A stretch of DNA of 64,000 bases from Aerococcus christensenii (GCF_001543105.1 NZ_CP014159.1:1116001-1180000); one strand, 5' to 3'. Shown: positions 42,370 to 53,161, counted from the first letter of the stretch. Translations and numbers: made by a program. Notes: generated from the letters alone by a model not told the origin.

Positions 42370-42969
42370 ATGGCACAGTTATTCTTTCGCTATGGGGCGA
42401 TGAATAGTGGCAAGTCTTTTGAAATTTTAAAAGTTGCCCATAATTATGAAGAGCAGAATAAGGCAGTACTCACCATGACCAGTGCCTTGGATACGAGAAG
42501 CGGTTGTGGAAAAATCTCCAGTCGAGTGGGGCAAGATCGTTCAGCTATGGCGATCTATCCAGAGAGTAATGTCTTTGAAATGATTAAGGAAAAGAATCAA
42601 GAAACGCCCCTGCATTGTGTTTTGGTCGATGAGGCGCAATTTTTGTTGAAAGAACATATCTATGGTTTAGCCCGAGTCGTTGATGAACTCAAGATTCCCG
42701 TGATGGCCTTCGGGTTAAAGAATGATTTTCAAAATGAATTGTTTGAAGGCTCTAAGTACCTCTTGATCTTGGCGGACAAAATTGAAGAGGTCAAAACGAT
42801 CTGTTGGTTCTGTGAAAAGAAAGCAACGATGAACTTGCGTATTCATGACCAAAGGCCGGTCTACACAGGTGAAAAAATTCAAGTAGGCGGCAATGAATCC
42901 TACTATCCTGTCTGCCGTAAACATTATCAACATCCCCCTCAGAAAGATGGGAAGATTTGTCTCCTTTAA
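42370..42969 (+). CDS. tdk: Thymidine kinase
   Basis: 199 residues of the type II thymidine kinase family, salvaging thymidine to dTMP. Walker A is [11 protein letters not shown] (about 8-18), the catalytic Glu is in VLVDEAQFL (about 87-95), and the zinc site has CWFC and the distal CRKH pair. ATG follows AGAGGA. It precedes prfA, the common Lactobacillales order tdk-prfA-prmC-sua5. Confidence 0.95.
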   Translation: MAQLFFRYGAMNSGKSFEILKVAHNYEEQNKAVLTMTSALDTRSGCGKISSRVGQDRSAMAIYPESNVFEMIKEKNQETPLHCVLVDEAQFLLKEHIYGLARVVDELKIPVMAFGLKNDFQNELFEGSKYLLILADKIEEVKTICWFCEKKATMNLRIHDQRPVYTGEKIQVGGNESYYPVCRKHYQHPPQKDGKICLL

Positions 42970-43036
42970 GAAAGATAAGTGCTAGGTTATAGGTGCTTAG
43001 GAAGCTAAATCGTAGAAAAAGAAAGGTGGAACTCCC

Positions 43037-44119
43037 TTGTTACTTGAACAATTAGATACTTTTATTCAACGTTATCAAGAATTAGCAGAGTTATTAAGTG
43101 ATCCAGAGGTCATTAATGATAATAAACGTTTCCGAGAATTGGCGAAGGAAGAAGCTGACTTACGACCTAAGGTAGAGACTTTCAAGCGATATAAGGAAGT
43201 CGTTCAAGGAATATCTGATACCGAAGAGATCATTAAGGAAACTTCCGATGATGAAATGTTGGAATTAGCGAAGATGGAATTAGAAGACCTCAAATCAGAA
43301 GAAGAAGAATTAGAACAGAAGATTCGGATTTTGATGTTGCCAACAGATCCTAATGATGATAAGAATATCATTATGGAAATTCGTGGAGCTGCAGGTGGGG
43401 ATGAAGCCCAATTGTTTGCAGCAGACCTCTTTGATATGTACTCCAAGTATGCCGAAACTCAAGGCTGGTCTGTAGAAGTGGTGTCTGCTTCTGCGAATGA
43501 TATCGGAGGTTATAAGGAAATTATCCTTCAAATTAACGGGGACCGGGTCTATTCCAAGTTGAAATATGAAAGTGGGGCTCACCGCGTTCAACGGGTGCCT
43601 AAGACAGAATCCCAAGGACGGGTGCATACCTCTACAGCAACGGTTGGCGTGATGCCAGAATTAGAAGAATTTGATTTTGAAATTGACGAAAAAGATATTC
43701 GGACAGATATTTATCGTTCTTCAGGGGCTGGTGGACAACATGTGAATAAGACCAGTTCAGCAGTTCGGATGACCCACATTCCAACAGGCATTCAAGTCGC
43801 TATGCAAGATCAACGTTCCCAACAACAAAACCGTGAAAAAGCTTTAACTATTCTTAGATCCCGTGTCTTTGAATATTATCAATCTCAAGAACAAAGTGAA
43901 TATGATGAAAAACGGAAGAATCTTGTAGGAACAGGGGATCGTTCTGAACGTATCCGGACCTATAACTATCCACAAAACCGAGTAACTGATCACCGGATTG
44001 GATTGACTTTACAGAAGTTAGATCGGATCATGTCTGGGGATTTGGAAGAAATTATTAATGCTTTAATTTTAGCGGACCAAGCTCAGAAATTAGAGGCCCT
44101 CAATGAAACGCACATATAA
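43037..44119 (+). CDS. prfA: Peptide chain release factor 1
   Basis: 360 residues. It terminates translation at UAA/UAG. The GGQ catalytic motif is in [17 protein letters not shown] (about 231-247), and the codon-recognition region is [14 protein letters not shown], with PKT in place of the more usual PAT. It starts at TTG 43037, 6-8 nt after AAGGTGGA. The downstream prmC, whose product methylates the GGQ glutamine, overlaps its end by 17 nt. Confidence 0.96.
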   Translation: MLLEQLDTFIQRYQELAELLSDPEVINDNKRFRELAKEEADLRPKVETFKRYKEVVQGISDTEEIIKETSDDEMLELAKMELEDLKSEEEELEQKIRILMLPTDPNDDKNIIMEIRGAAGGDEAQLFAADLFDMYSKYAETQGWSVEVVSASANDIGGYKEIILQINGDRVYSKLKYESGAHRVQRVPKTESQGRVHTSTATVGVMPELEEFDFEIDEKDIRTDIYRSSGAGGQHVNKTSSAVRMTHIPTGIQVAMQDQRSQQQNREKALTILRSRVFEYYQSQEQSEYDEKRKNLVGTGDRSERIRTYNYPQNRVTDHRIGLTLQKLDRIMSGDLEEIINALILADQAQKLEALNETHI

Positions 44120-45014
44120 TGTGACCTATCGAGAAGCTCACCAATGGGCTTCTTCTTTTTTGAAAACAGCAGGCAAAGAAGAAGATATTGCCTATCATTT
44201 CCTCTTAGGTTGTCAGAAGTGGACGGTGACAGATTGGTATCTCAAGTGCCATCAAGACATGCCCAAAGAGGAGTGGGAGTTTTATCAAGCAGGGATTCAG
44301 CGGATCGTTGAAGAGGATTACCCTTATCAATACATCCTTGGAGAAAGTTATTTTTATGGACGACCTTTTTACGTTAATGAATCGGTGTTGATTCCGAGAT
44401 TCGATACAGAACTTTTGATTGACCAAGTGAAACATTCACTCAAGGAAGGCCAACTCTCTCCTTCTGCGCGAGTGGTTGATATTGGAACAGGGTCAGGCAT
44501 TTTAGCGATCACTCTCGCTTTAGAATGTCCAACTTTGAAGGTGACAGCTACTGATCTTTCAAAAGAAGCTCTCCAAGTAGCCCAGGAAAATGCAGAACGT
44601 TTAGGGGCAAAGCTAACCTTTAGATCAGGAGATCTTTATGCGCCCTTAGAAGACGAGAAGTTTGACTTGATTCTCTCCAATCCCCCTTATATTGCTCACG
44701 GGGAAGAGGGAGAGATGGGAGTGGATGTTCTGAAGTATGAACCTCCTATGGCTTTGTTTGCAGAGGAAGAAGGCTATGCGATCTATAAGCGACTAGCTAA
44801 AGACTTAGCCAGCTTTCTCAACCCAGGCGGCCTATTGATGGTAGAGTGTGGCTTTAAACAAGCCCAGAAAGTAGCTAAAATTTTTCAAAAATCAGTGAAA
44901 GCTTCATCGATTCGCATAATTAAGGACTATAATGGAATCGATCGAGTGATTTATTTAAAACAAGGAGATGACGGCGTATCATGCCAACCAAATGTTACCA
45001 AGTCGATGAATTAG
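44103..45014 (+). CDS. prmC: Release factor glutamine methyltransferase
   Basis: 303 residues. It methylates the glutamine of the GGQ motif in release factors. The N-terminal helical domain binds the factor; the AdoMet site is [16 protein letters not shown] (about 122-137) and the catalytic NPPY motif is in [15 protein letters not shown]. The start lies inside prfA and the end overlaps the next gene by 34 nt, so the three genes are tightly coupled. Confidence 0.95.
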   Translation: MKRTYNVTYREAHQWASSFLKTAGKEEDIAYHFLLGCQKWTVTDWYLKCHQDMPKEEWEFYQAGIQRIVEEDYPYQYILGESYFYGRPFYVNESVLIPRFDTELLIDQVKHSLKEGQLSPSARVVDIGTGSGILAITLALECPTLKVTATDLSKEALQVAQENAERLGAKLTFRSGDLYAPLEDEKFDLILSNPPYIAHGEEGEMGVDVLKYEPPMALFAEEEGYAIYKRLAKDLASFLNPGGLLMVECGFKQAQKVAKIFQKSVKASSIRIIKDYNGIDRVIYLKQGDDGVSCQPNVTKSMN

Positions 45015-46027
45015 ATCAAGCAGCTCAAGCTCTTCGCCAAGGACAACTTGTTGCTTTTCCAACAGAGACAGTGTTTGGTTTAGGAGCGATTGCTAATAAT
45101 GAAGAAGCAGTGAAGTCTGTTTACCAAGCAAAAGGGAGACCCAGTGATAATCCGTTGATTGTCCATATTGCCAAAGCAGAAGACCTCTTCCGCTTTTCTG
45201 GGGATTTGAGTTCAGAGGTGGAAAGGGTAGCTAGACGCCTAGTTGAGACTTTCTGGCCAGGCCCTTTGACCATCATCGTTCCTGTCCGTAAGGGGACTTT
45301 TGGTCCTACAGTTACAGGTGGCTTGCAGACGGTTGGCATTCGGATGCCTGACCATCCCCTCACCCTCTCTCTCATTCTAAAGACGGGATTTCCTTTGGTA
45401 GGACCTTCTGCCAATTTGTCCGGCAAACCGAGTCCTACCTGTGTGCAACATGTTTTGCATGACTTCGATGGAAAGATTGCAGGCGTGGTGGATGCAGACC
45501 CTACGCGAATTGGAGTAGAGTCCACAGTTGTCGATATTACCCATCCTGGCCAAGTGTATATTCTCCGCCCAGGGGCTATTACAGAAAAAGATTTACAAAA
45601 AGCCTTGCCGGAGATAGAAGTGACGGATGCCACTCGGGTCATTCAATCAGACTCCCTCGAACATCCTAAAGCGCCAGGAATGAAGTATCGGCATTATAGT
45701 CCTCACCAAGAGGTATATGCCCTCCTTCCTGAAGAATTAATGAAGACTCTTCACTCTCTCACTCCAGATGAAAAAGCAAAAGGAGCGGTGATTGCTAGAG
45801 ATCAAGTTCTCTCCCAATGTGAGGGCTTCGCCAAAACCTTTAGCCTTGGGGAAAATGTCAAAACAGCAACTCATGGCTTATTTGCAGGACTTCGGGCCTT
45901 CGATGATGACGACCAAGTTCAAATCCTTTATGTGGAACAATTGCCTGACCAGGCGGAGAACAGGGCTTATCGGAATCGCTTATCCAAGGCCGCCTCTAAT
46001 AAGGAAGGATTGCCTCCTCGTTCTTAA
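44981..46027 (+). CDS. L-threonylcarbamoyladenylate synthase (Sua5/YwlC type)
   Basis: 348 residues. It makes threonylcarbamoyl-AMP for the t6A37 modification of ANN-decoding tRNAs. The YrdC domain shows GQLVAFPTETVFGLGA (about 20-35), KGRPSDNPLIVHI, PGPLTIIV, VGIRMPDH, PSANLSGKPSPT and STVVDIT. A C-terminal Sua5 domain (about 240-340) makes it the long form rather than TsaC. ATG 44981 follows AAGGAGATG with moderate spacing. Confidence 0.93.
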   Translation: MPTKCYQVDELDQAAQALRQGQLVAFPTETVFGLGAIANNEEAVKSVYQAKGRPSDNPLIVHIAKAEDLFRFSGDLSSEVERVARRLVETFWPGPLTIIVPVRKGTFGPTVTGGLQTVGIRMPDHPLTLSLILKTGFPLVGPSANLSGKPSPTCVQHVLHDFDGKIAGVVDADPTRIGVESTVVDITHPGQVYILRPGAITEKDLQKALPEIEVTDATRVIQSDSLEHPKAPGMKYRHYSPHQEVYALLPEELMKTLHSLTPDEKAKGAVIARDQVLSQCEGFAKTFSLGENVKTATHGLFAGLRAFDDDDQVQILYVEQLPDQAENRAYRNRLSKAASNKEGLPPRS

Positions 46028-46117
46028 GGAATGTAACTTTTCATAAAAAAGCAAAGATAAAAAAGGGGGGCTTTCAAGAAAAAAGGATGCATTTAATGAA
46101 GAGAGAAAGAAGGAGGC

Positions 46118-46146
46118 TTGACAGAATCCTTTCTCACTCTTAAACT
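46118..46146 (+). promoter_or_regulatory. Promoter of upp-murA
   Basis: -35 TTGACA (46118-46123), 17 bp, -10 TAAACT (46141-46146). A second TTGACA near 46175 has no matching -10. Confidence 0.5.
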
Positions 46147-46208
46147 TGTAGAGATGTTAATCCCCAAGAGAAAATTGACAAAATCAGTGTAGAAAAAGGA
46201 GATTTACT

Positions 46209-46850
46209 ATGAATAAAGAAACCTTACACGTTATTGATCACCCACTTGTTCAACATAAGATTGCTCTTCTTAGAGATAAGAACGCTGGAAGCAAGGATTT
46301 CCGTGAATTAGTGAATGAAATTACGGTCTTTGTCGCTTATGAAGCCACACGCGATCTTCCTCTCGAAGAAGTAACGATCGAAACCCCTATTACGACCTGT
46401 AAACAGAAAATGATTACCGGACGTAAGATGGCAGTTGTTCCTATTCTACGGGCTGGTTTAGGAATGGTAGAAGGCATACTTTCTCTCTCCCCTGCAGCTA
46501 AGGTAGGACATATTGGAATGTATCGAGACGAAGAAACCTTAGAACCTCATGAATATTTCTTCAAAATGCCAAGCGATATCGAAGAACGTCAGGTCTTTGT
46601 GGTAGACCCAATGTTAGCCACAGGGGGATCTGCTGTTTTAGCTGTGGAAGCTTTAATGAAACGTGGTGTGAAAGCTAAAGATATCAAATTCTTGTGTATT
46701 GTTTCTGCGCCTGATGGAGTTGAAGCCCTTCAAAAAGCTTACCCAGAGATTCATATTTATACAGCAGCTTTAGATGAAAAATTAAACGAAAATGGATACA
46801 TTGTGCCTGGTTTAGGAGATGCCGGGGATCGTTTGTTCGGAACCTTGTAG
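46209..46850 (+). CDS. upp: Uracil phosphoribosyltransferase
   Basis: 213 residues. It salvages uracil to UMP using PRPP. Motifs are [17 protein letters not shown] at the start, [13 protein letters not shown], the PRPP loop [18 protein letters not shown] (about 128-145) and the uracil site [14 protein letters not shown] at the C-terminus. ATG follows AAAGGAG. It is followed by murA at 34 nt. It complements the pyrFE unit elsewhere in the window. Confidence 0.96.
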   Translation: MNKETLHVIDHPLVQHKIALLRDKNAGSKDFRELVNEITVFVAYEATRDLPLEEVTIETPITTCKQKMITGRKMAVVPILRAGLGMVEGILSLSPAAKVGHIGMYRDEETLEPHEYFFKMPSDIEERQVFVVDPMLATGGSAVLAVEALMKRGVKAKDIKFLCIVSAPDGVEALQKAYPEIHIYTAALDEKLNENGYIVPGLGDAGDRLFGTL

Positions 46851-46884
46851 GATATAAACCTGTAATAGAAATGGTGGTTAGTGA

Positions 46885-48189
46885 ATGGAAAATATGGTCA
46901 TTAGAGGTGGCAAACGTTTAGTAGGAACTGTCCAAATGGATGGCGCAAAGAATACAGTTCTACCTATTTTGGCAGCTACTTTGTTGGCCAGCGAAGGCCA
47001 GTCCGTGGTGAAAAATGCACCCTTATTTTCAGATGTTTATCTGATGAATCATGTGTTAAGTTACCTGCAAGCAGAGGTATCTTTTGATGAAGATAATCAT
47101 CAAATCTTTGTCGATGCTTCTAAGGAATTAACGAGTGAAGCTCCTTTTGAATTTGTCAGCAAGATGCGAGCAAGTGTGGTTGTTATGGGACCCTTGCTTG
47201 CCCGCTTAGGCTATGTCAAAGTGGCTATGCCAGGAGGGTGTGCAATTGGAACTCGTCCGATCGACTTACATATTAAAGGCTTTGAAGCCTTAGGAGTGAC
47301 CGTCACTGTGGGAAAGGGAGAAATTGAAGCTTCTTGTCCAGAGGGATTAAAGGGTGCAGAGATTTATCTTGATTTTCCAAGTGTAGGCGCAACAGAAAAT
47401 ATTATGATGGCAGCCACCCTTGCAGAAGGGGTGACGCTCATGGAGAATGTTGCCAAAGAGCCGGAGATTGTAGATTTAGCAAACTTCTTGAATCGAATGG
47501 GAGCTAAAATTACCGGTGCAGGGACGGATATGATCCGTATTCGTGGGGTGAAGTCACTCAAAGGAGTGGCTCATACCGTTATTCCAGATCGAATTGAAGC
47601 GGGAACCTTTATGGTAGCTGCAGCTATTACGCACGGGGATATTACCATTCAAAATGCGGTTGCTGAACATAATCTCCCCCTCATTTCTAAGTTACGTGAA
47701 ATGGGCGTAGAAATTATTGAAGGAGAAGAACAGATCCGAGTGATTGGACCTGAACGATTGAAGGGAACGAATATTAAGACGCTTCCTTATCCAGGTTTTC
47801 CAACAGATCTTCAAGCTCCTTTCAGTGTTGCTCAGACCGTTGCAGAAGGCCAATCGAAGTTAGAGGAAACGGTGTTTGAAAATCGGTTTATGCACTTAGA
47901 AGAGATGCGACGGATGACCTTGGATTATCAACTCGCTGGGGATACCGCTAAGATCAATGGCCCTAATCACTTAAAGGGCGCTTATGTAAAGGCAACTGAT
48001 TTAAGAGCGGCTGCAGCTCTTATTCTAGCGGGCCTTGTAGCAGAAGGGATCACCCGTGTTGGCAAATTAGAATACCTCGATAGAGGGTATGCGAGTTTTG
48101 ATGAAAAACTCCGCCAACTCGGAGCGGATATTGTTCGTGTGACCTTTGATGAAAAAGAAAAAGTAGATTGGAATCACTTGTTTAGTTAA
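46885..48189 (+). CDS. murA: UDP-N-acetylglucosamine 1-carboxyvinyltransferase
   Basis: 434 residues. It transfers enolpyruvate to UDP-GlcNAc, the first step of peptidoglycan precursor synthesis and the fosfomycin target. The N-terminal [16 protein letters not shown] holds the conserved Lys-Asn, and the loop [15 protein letters not shown] carries the active-site Cys (about 119). PTDLQAPF and [10 protein letters not shown] follow. ATG 46885 is 7 nt after GGTGG. Gram-positive bacteria often carry two paralogues (MurA/MurZ); which one this is cannot be decided. Confidence 0.95.
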   Translation: MENMVIRGGKRLVGTVQMDGAKNTVLPILAATLLASEGQSVVKNAPLFSDVYLMNHVLSYLQAEVSFDEDNHQIFVDASKELTSEAPFEFVSKMRASVVVMGPLLARLGYVKVAMPGGCAIGTRPIDLHIKGFEALGVTVTVGKGEIEASCPEGLKGAEIYLDFPSVGATENIMMAATLAEGVTLMENVAKEPEIVDLANFLNRMGAKITGAGTDMIRIRGVKSLKGVAHTVIPDRIEAGTFMVAAAITHGDITIQNAVAEHNLPLISKLREMGVEIIEGEEQIRVIGPERLKGTNIKTLPYPGFPTDLQAPFSVAQTVAEGQSKLEETVFENRFMHLEEMRRMTLDYQLAGDTAKINGPNHLKGAYVKATDLRAAAALILAGLVAEGITRVGKLEYLDRGYASFDEKLRQLGADIVRVTFDEKEKVDWNHLFS

Positions 48190-48204
48190 AAATAAAAAGA
48201 CATC

Positions 48205-48247
48205 AAAAAAAGCCTTCCAAGTTAATCATTACTTGGAAGGCTTTTTT
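48205..48247. terminator. Bidirectional terminator between murA and yidC
   Basis: Long perfect stem AAAAGCCTTCCAAGT/ACTTGGAAGGCTTTT with an 8-base loop, flanked by A and T runs. Confidence 0.9.
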
Positions 48248-48255
48248 AATGCCTC

Positions 48256-49167
48256 TTAGGAATGGGATTGTTTACCTGCATTCCGATTTTTAGTTGCTTT
48301 TTTAGGGTTCACTTCTTTAGGTTTCTTAGAAGTTGAAGGGGTTGCGGCATTGAAGAATTTTTCGAATTGAATTGGTTTATCTTTCATCTCTTTGTCGACT
48401 TGTTCCACTAAGCGGGGACGAATGAATTTATTGATGAAGAATTGTTGAATCACACCAATAACGGTTGTGGTAACTAGGTATAAGCTGATTCCAGCGGCTG
48501 TTGAATAGGAGAATAACCCCATCATAAGCGGCATGAAAAGCATAGAAGTGCTTTGTTGTTTGCGAGCCTCTTCTGGCATGGTGACTAAGCTCATCTTCAT
48601 TTGAAGAACGGAAAGAAGAACAAAGATCACAGTCAATACTATACTTCTTTCCCCAAGAGGAAGTCCGTAGAATGTATACTCTTGGATGGATTGATTGGTA
48701 TAGATAGCCATATACATCCCAGATAAGATAGGAAGTTGAATGAGAAGAGGGAGACAGCCCATATTGCCGAAAAGGCTAATCCCGTTTTCCTTCATAAAGG
48801 CTTGTTGTTGTTGGGTGTAGAGCATTTTTTCTTCAGAAGATTGCGCTTCTTGAATTTTGGTTTGGAATTGGCTGAGATAGGACTGGTAATACTTTCTTTT
48901 TTCTGTCCCGATAATCGCTGCTTCCTGTTGTTTAAAGGTAAGTGGCAGCAATAAGAAACGGATAATGATGACTAAGAAAATCAAAGCATAACCATAATTT
49001 CCTTGGAAAATATCCGCAAACCATTCTAAAAGTTGGCTAATCGGACGAGCGATGAGACGATAGGAAAAAGAGTCTGTATTGCGACTGACGCATCCTCCTA
49101 GGAAGAAACTGACGGTCATGAGGGACGCAAGGAGCGACCAATATTTTTTGTGTTGTAAATGTTTCAA
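48256..49167 (-). CDS. yidC: Membrane protein insertase YidC/OxaA (lipoprotein form)
   Basis: 303 residues. It inserts and folds membrane proteins, alone or with Sec. A lipoprotein signal ends in FFLGGC (Cys about 26). The insertase core starts at about 55 (GNYGYALIFLVIIIRFLLLPLTF), where the conserved Arg lies in the first helix. A cytoplasmic loop (about 80-120) and four further helices follow, then a Lys/Arg-rich tail (KKATKNRNAGK) for ribosome contact. This is the Gram-positive form without the large periplasmic domain. ATG at 49167 follows AAGGAG. Confidence 0.95.
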   Translation of the reverse strand: MKHLQHKKYWSLLASLMTVSFFLGGCVSRNTDSFSYRLIARPISQLLEWFADIFQGNYGYALIFLVIIIRFLLLPLTFKQQEAAIIGTEKRKYYQSYLSQFQTKIQEAQSSEEKMLYTQQQQAFMKENGISLFGNMGCLPLLIQLPILSGMYMAIYTNQSIQEYTFYGLPLGERSIVLTVIFVLLSVLQMKMSLVTMPEEARKQQSTSMLFMPLMMGLFSYSTAAGISLYLVTTTVIGVIQQFFINKFIRPRLVEQVDKEMKDKPIQFEKFFNAATPSTSKKPKEVNPKKATKNRNAGKQSHS

Positions 49168-49230
49168 AGTAAAACTCCTTATTATAGTATTTGGTTAACG
49201 TTCTTATTCTATCTGACTTGTCGCTTCTTT

Positions 49231-49509
49231 TCAATAGATAGGGCTGAAATCACTCATAAAAGGAAGGTCTTCTTCTCTTAAGAGAGTGATGGTATCTATC
49301 CGCATCCAAGGGTTAAGAGAAGGAGACTGGAAAGCCTGGAGGAAAGCAGCAGCTTTTTCTGGGGAAACCTGAAGTTGTAAGGTCACACTGCCGTCTTCTT
49401 CATTTTTAACAGTTCCTTTGAGTCCCATAGAGAGGGCAAGTTTGGTAGCGGTAAATCGACAGCCAACGCCTTGGACGCGGCCGCATAGGCGATAAGTTTG
49501 AGTAAGCAT
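49231..49509 (-). CDS. Acylphosphatase
   Basis: 92 residues. It hydrolyses acyl phosphates such as acetyl or carbamoyl phosphate. The signature GRVQGVGCRFTATKLA (phosphate-binding loop and Arg) is at about 10-25, and the catalytic Asn is in GTVKNEEDGSV (about 32-42). The length is standard. ATG at 49509 follows AAAGGAG. Between yidC and ftsK; a yidC-acyP pairing is common in Lactobacillales. Confidence 0.93.
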   Translation of the reverse strand: MLTQTYRLCGRVQGVGCRFTATKLALSMGLKGTVKNEEDGSVTLQLQVSPEKAAAFLQAFQSPSLNPWMRIDTITLLREEDLPFMSDFSPIY

Positions 49510-49591
49510 CAGATATTCTCCTTTCCATTAAGTAAAATTTCTAATAGTTATCTTGAACTTATTGTAGCACAGGGGACGTTCGGATGAAATT

Positions 49592-49619
49592 TTGAAATTA
49601 GGAGTGGGTAGGTTATAAT
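49592..49619 (+). promoter_or_regulatory. Promoter of ftsK
   Basis: -35 TTGAAA (49592-49597), 16 bp, -10 TATAAT (49614-49619). Confidence 0.65.
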
Positions 49620-49655
49620 GGATGAGATGTGAAATGCTTTTGAAAAGAGGATAGT

Positions 49656-51974
49656 ATGGCAAAAAGAAAGAGAAGAAAAACAAGTAAAAAACAGTATCAG
49701 TGGGAACTTGTTGCCTTTGTGTGTTTTGTATTAGCAATTTTAGGAATTTTTCAATTTGGCTTTATTGGACAGATCATGAAGGCATTCGGTCGACTAGTGA
49801 TGGGAGAAGCTTATGTATTCGCCTTTCTCTTGCTGGCAGTAAGCGCTTTATGGCGGATTTTGACGGGAAAACATTTGAAGTTGAAGTCTCGCTCGATGAT
49901 CGGGTTAGTTGCGTGCGTCCCTTTGCTTCTGTTGTTGTGGCATAGCTTCGTCTTTCACGAGATCGCTAAAAGCGGAGCCAGTCTTCTCCAAGTGACCTTT
50001 GATCGAGCGAGCCTGGGCTTTAAGGGAGACTTTGGTCAGGAAGTGGCCGGTGGGATGCTAGGAGCTGTGTTCTATCAAGTGACTTATTTTGCAGTGGGTC
50101 AATGGGGAACTTTTCTCCTTGTAGGAATTGGCTTATTAGCTCTCGTTCTCTACCTGTTAGAGATGTCTTGGCAAGAGTTCTTAGAGGGCATCCAAGGGGT
50201 CTCTCACTTGGTGCATCATTGGCTGACAGATTTCTCAAAAAAAGCGAAAACTTATTCCAAATCTCTTCAATCCAAAGACTCCAACAAGAAGGACGCTAAA
50301 GGAAGAGAACCCCGACCCCTTCAAGAGGAAGAAGGCAGTCCTTCGCCAATTATTAAGAACTATCAATCGTCACAAGCCGTTATCGTCACAGAAGAAACGT
50401 CCTCTCCAGTAGAGATTGTTCACGGGGTACCTGGTCAGCCCCCCCTTCAAGATTTTACAGGAGAGGAAAATGCTAAAGAAGAAGGAGAGGAAGAGACGGA
50501 ATGGGATCACGATCTGGATCAATTAACCATTGGAGCGGAAGCTGAGAACCCTAACTATCTCCTCCCTCCAACCAAACTTTTGAATCCAATCAAGCGAACC
50601 GATCAGAGTGGAGAATACAGTGTCATTCAAGACCATATCAAAACCCTCGAAAAAACATTTGTGAGTTTTAATGTGGATGCCAAGGTGACCAAGGCCAACC
50701 TCGGCCCAGCAGTCACCAAGTATGAGATTGAACCGGCTGTAGGAACTAAAGTGTCCAAAATTACCAACTTAGCAGATGATATTGCTTTGGCTCTGGCCGC
50801 TAAGGATATTCGAATCGAAGCGCCTATCCCAGGAAAATCAGTGATTGGGATTGAAGTCCCTAACCAGCAGATTAGTGTGGTCAGTTTTAGGGAAAGTTTC
50901 GAACATCAACCCGCTCATGCCCACTTATTAGAAGTCCCTCTTGGCCGGGCAATTTCGGGGAATACCTGCATGGCGGATTTAACGAAAATGCCACACTTAT
51001 TGATCGCAGGGTCTACCGGATCAGGAAAATCCGTCTGCATCAACGGAATGATTATTTCGATTTTGATGAAGGCCAAACCTAATCAAGTCAAATTAATGAT
51101 GATTGATCCCAAGAAGGTAGAGTTGAATGTCTATAATGGAATTCCTCATCTTCTCACCCCGGTGGTCACCAACCCTCGTAAGGCGGCTCAAGCCTTAAAT
51201 AAAGTCGTTGAAGAGATGGAAAGACGGTATGAATTATTTGCCTCTACGGGTCAGCGGAATATTGATGGGTATAATCAGTACCTTCATGAGAATGCTCAAG
51301 ATACCGACCATCCGAGAGCCAAACTGCCGTATATTATCGTGGTGGTAGACGAACTGGCGGACTTGATGATGGTGGCTTCCAAAGAAGTGGAAGCCGCTAT
51401 TACTCGTCTCGCTCAAATGGCCAGAGCCGCGGGCATCCACATGATCTTAGCGACCCAAAGACCTTCTGTCGATGTCATTACAGGGATTATCAAAGCGAAT
51501 GTCCCTTCTCGAATTGCCTTTGCGGTATCGAGCGGGACAGACTCCCGGACCATTATTGACCAAAACGGCGCAGAAAAATTATTGGGACGTGGGGATATGC
51601 TCTTTATGCCGATGGGGGAAGGTAAACCAATCCGTGTTCAAGGCGCCTACATTACCGACGAAGAAGTAGAAAGAATTGTTGATTTTGTCAAAAACCAACA
51701 AGAAGCCAACTATGTGGAAGCGATGATGACCACCGACCAACTCCTTCAAGGCACAGACGAAGACTTAGATGAGATGTGGGAGGAAGTCATCGATTTTGTT
51801 AAACAGAGAGAAACGGTGTCTATCTCTATGCTGCAGCGCCGGTTTAGAATCGGATATAATCGAGCAGCGCGCTTGGTCGATGATATGGAGGCCCACGGAA
51901 TTATTAGTCCAGCGAGTGGTTCTAAGCCGCGGACAGTTATTATTTACAAAGAAAATCAAGACCATCCTTCTTGA
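49656..51974 (+). CDS. ftsK: DNA translocase FtsK/SpoIIIE
   Basis: 772 residues. It pumps DNA through the closing septum and helps resolve chromosome dimers. The N-terminal region has about four membrane helices (22-170), a charged linker (175-300) and then the motor: the alpha/beta domains with Walker A LIAGSTGSGKSVC (about 449-461) and Walker B IIVVVDELADLMM (about 558-570). The C-terminal winged-helix gamma domain (about 705-772, ISMLQRRFRIGYNRAARL) recognises orienting DNA sequences. ATG 49656 follows AAAGAGGA. Flanked by a terminator. Confidence 0.95.
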   Translation: MAKRKRRKTSKKQYQWELVAFVCFVLAILGIFQFGFIGQIMKAFGRLVMGEAYVFAFLLLAVSALWRILTGKHLKLKSRSMIGLVACVPLLLLLWHSFVFHEIAKSGASLLQVTFDRASLGFKGDFGQEVAGGMLGAVFYQVTYFAVGQWGTFLLVGIGLLALVLYLLEMSWQEFLEGIQGVSHLVHHWLTDFSKKAKTYSKSLQSKDSNKKDAKGREPRPLQEEEGSPSPIIKNYQSSQAVIVTEETSSPVEIVHGVPGQPPLQDFTGEENAKEEGEEETEWDHDLDQLTIGAEAENPNYLLPPTKLLNPIKRTDQSGEYSVIQDHIKTLEKTFVSFNVDAKVTKANLGPAVTKYEIEPAVGTKVSKITNLADDIALALAAKDIRIEAPIPGKSVIGIEVPNQQISVVSFRESFEHQPAHAHLLEVPLGRAISGNTCMADLTKMPHLLIAGSTGSGKSVCINGMIISILMKAKPNQVKLMMIDPKKVELNVYNGIPHLLTPVVTNPRKAAQALNKVVEEMERRYELFASTGQRNIDGYNQYLHENAQDTDHPRAKLPYIIVVVDELADLMMVASKEVEAAITRLAQMARAAGIHMILATQRPSVDVITGIIKANVPSRIAFAVSSGTDSRTIIDQNGAEKLLGRGDMLFMPMGEGKPIRVQGAYITDEEVERIVDFVKNQQEANYVEAMMTTDQLLQGTDEDLDEMWEEVIDFVKQRETVSISMLQRRFRIGYNRAARLVDDMEAHGIISPASGSKPRTVIIYKENQDHPS

Positions 51975-52017
51975 TCGGTTGGATGCCAAGTCGCAGGAAG
52001 TTTTTCAGAAGAGGAAA

Positions 52018-52063
52018 CAAAAAAAACAGCGAGACTTCGTAAAGAGGTCCCGCTGTTTTTTAT
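52018..52063. terminator. Terminator between ftsK and the M42 peptidase gene
   Basis: AAAACAGCG.GAC pairs with GTC.CGCTGTTTT, flanked by A and T runs, so it can serve both convergent genes. Confidence 0.8.
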
Positions 52064-52072
52064 TGGTTAGAT

Positions 52073-53161
52073 TTAGTGGAAAGTTTTGAGATCAAAGGAT
52101 TGAATATCTTCGAGGGTTAAGCGGCGGAGGAAGGCTTTAGTCAATTCCACAGTCGCATGGAAGTCATCATAGGAACAGAAGCAAGCATTGGTGTGAGCAT
52201 AACGACTCGGAATACCAATGGTGGCGCAAGGTGTGCCTAAGTTTCCTAAGCTGATCGGACCAGCATTGGTTCCGCCACCTTCACGAACGGCGTGCTGGGT
52301 TGGAATGTTTTCGGCTTGAGCGGCCTGATTAAAGAGGTCAATCAAAGCGGTATTAGCCACATAGGAATTATCCCGATGACGAATTTGAGGACCAGCGCCG
52401 AGTTTGCCTTGAAGGAGGGGATCTGGATTGGTGAAGTCGTCTGAAGGAGTCCCTTCAAGGATAACGGCTAGGTTAGGTTGAACCCGGCGGACAGTCAAGG
52501 TGGCGCCACGCGTCCCGACTTCTTCTTGGGCAGCAGGAGCTGCTACTAAATTAAAGGGGAAGCTGTCAACTTCATCTTCTAAGTCGCGCATAATGGCGAC
52601 TGCACAAGCGGTCCCGATTCGGTTGTCGAATCCTTTAGCGAGGATCGTGTGAGTAACTTCATTATAGGAGAAGCGAGTGGCAGGAACGATGGGTTGACCA
52701 ACAGCGATCTTCAAATCTTCAATGACTTGTTTTCTGGAAGTTGCCCCCATATCAATTTTGATATCGGTGATGTCGATTTTTTTTGTGCGTTCTTCAGCGG
52801 TCATAAAGTGGATAGGTTTGGTGGCAGAGATTCCTTTGAGGTATTGGCCTTCTGTATTTCGAACGTAGAAGATTTGGGCGGTGAGATTAGAAGGTACCCA
52901 GCCTCCAATCGGTTGAATACAGAGTAACCCGTTCTCATCAATTGCCTTCACCATTAATCCCACTTCATCAATGTGAGAGTCCAACATAACGGTCGGCTTG
53001 TTAGGATCTTTCTTGTCGAGATTGAGGTAACAGTTGTTCATGCTGTCGACTTGCAGGGTATATTTGCCTTTGTAGCGCTTGATAACTTCTACAACTTCTT
53101 CTTCAAATCCGGACATGCCTTTGGCGTTGGTGAGGTCTTCGATTAAATTTAGGTAGTTCAT
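52073..53161 (-). CDS. pepA: M42-family glutamyl aminopeptidase
   Basis: 362 residues of the M42 metallo-aminopeptidases, related to PepA of lactococci (Glu/Asp-specific) and B. subtilis YsdC. Metal and catalytic motifs: DSHIDEVGLMV (His-x-Asp, about 61-71), GFDNRIGTACAV (Asp about 175), AAPAAQEEVGTRGA (catalytic Glu-Glu) and VILEGTPSDD. A C-terminal ITGIPSRYAH-type motif is seen as IGIPSRYAHTNAC with the final His ligand. It probably forms a large oligomer in the cytoplasm. The exact specificity is inferred from family only. Confidence 0.9.
   Translation of the reverse strand: MNYLNLIEDLTNAKGMSGFEEEVVEVIKRYKGKYTLQVDSMNNCYLNLDKKDPNKPTVMLDSHIDEVGLMVKAIDENGLLCIQPIGGWVPSNLTAQIFYVRNTEGQYLKGISATKPIHFMTAEERTKKIDITDIKIDMGATSRKQVIEDLKIAVGQPIVPATRFSYNEVTHTILAKGFDNRIGTACAVAIMRDLEDEVDSFPFNLVAAPAAQEEVGTRGATLTVRRVQPNLAVILEGTPSDDFTNPDPLLQGKLGAGPQIRHRDNSYVANTALIDLFNQAAQAENIPTQHAVREGGGTNAGPISLGNLGTPCATIGIPSRYAHTNACFCSYDDFHATVELTKAFLRRLTLEDIQSFDLKTFH

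Noticed and set aside
45121..45642. Long minus-strand open frame (173 codons)
   Set aside because: It lies entirely antisense to the sua5-type gene, has no ribosome site, and its composition mirrors the real gene.
49181..49186. Perfect TATAAT (minus strand) just before yidC
   Set aside because: It touches the ribosome site and would start transcription inside or after it, so it cannot serve as the yidC promoter for a normal mRNA.
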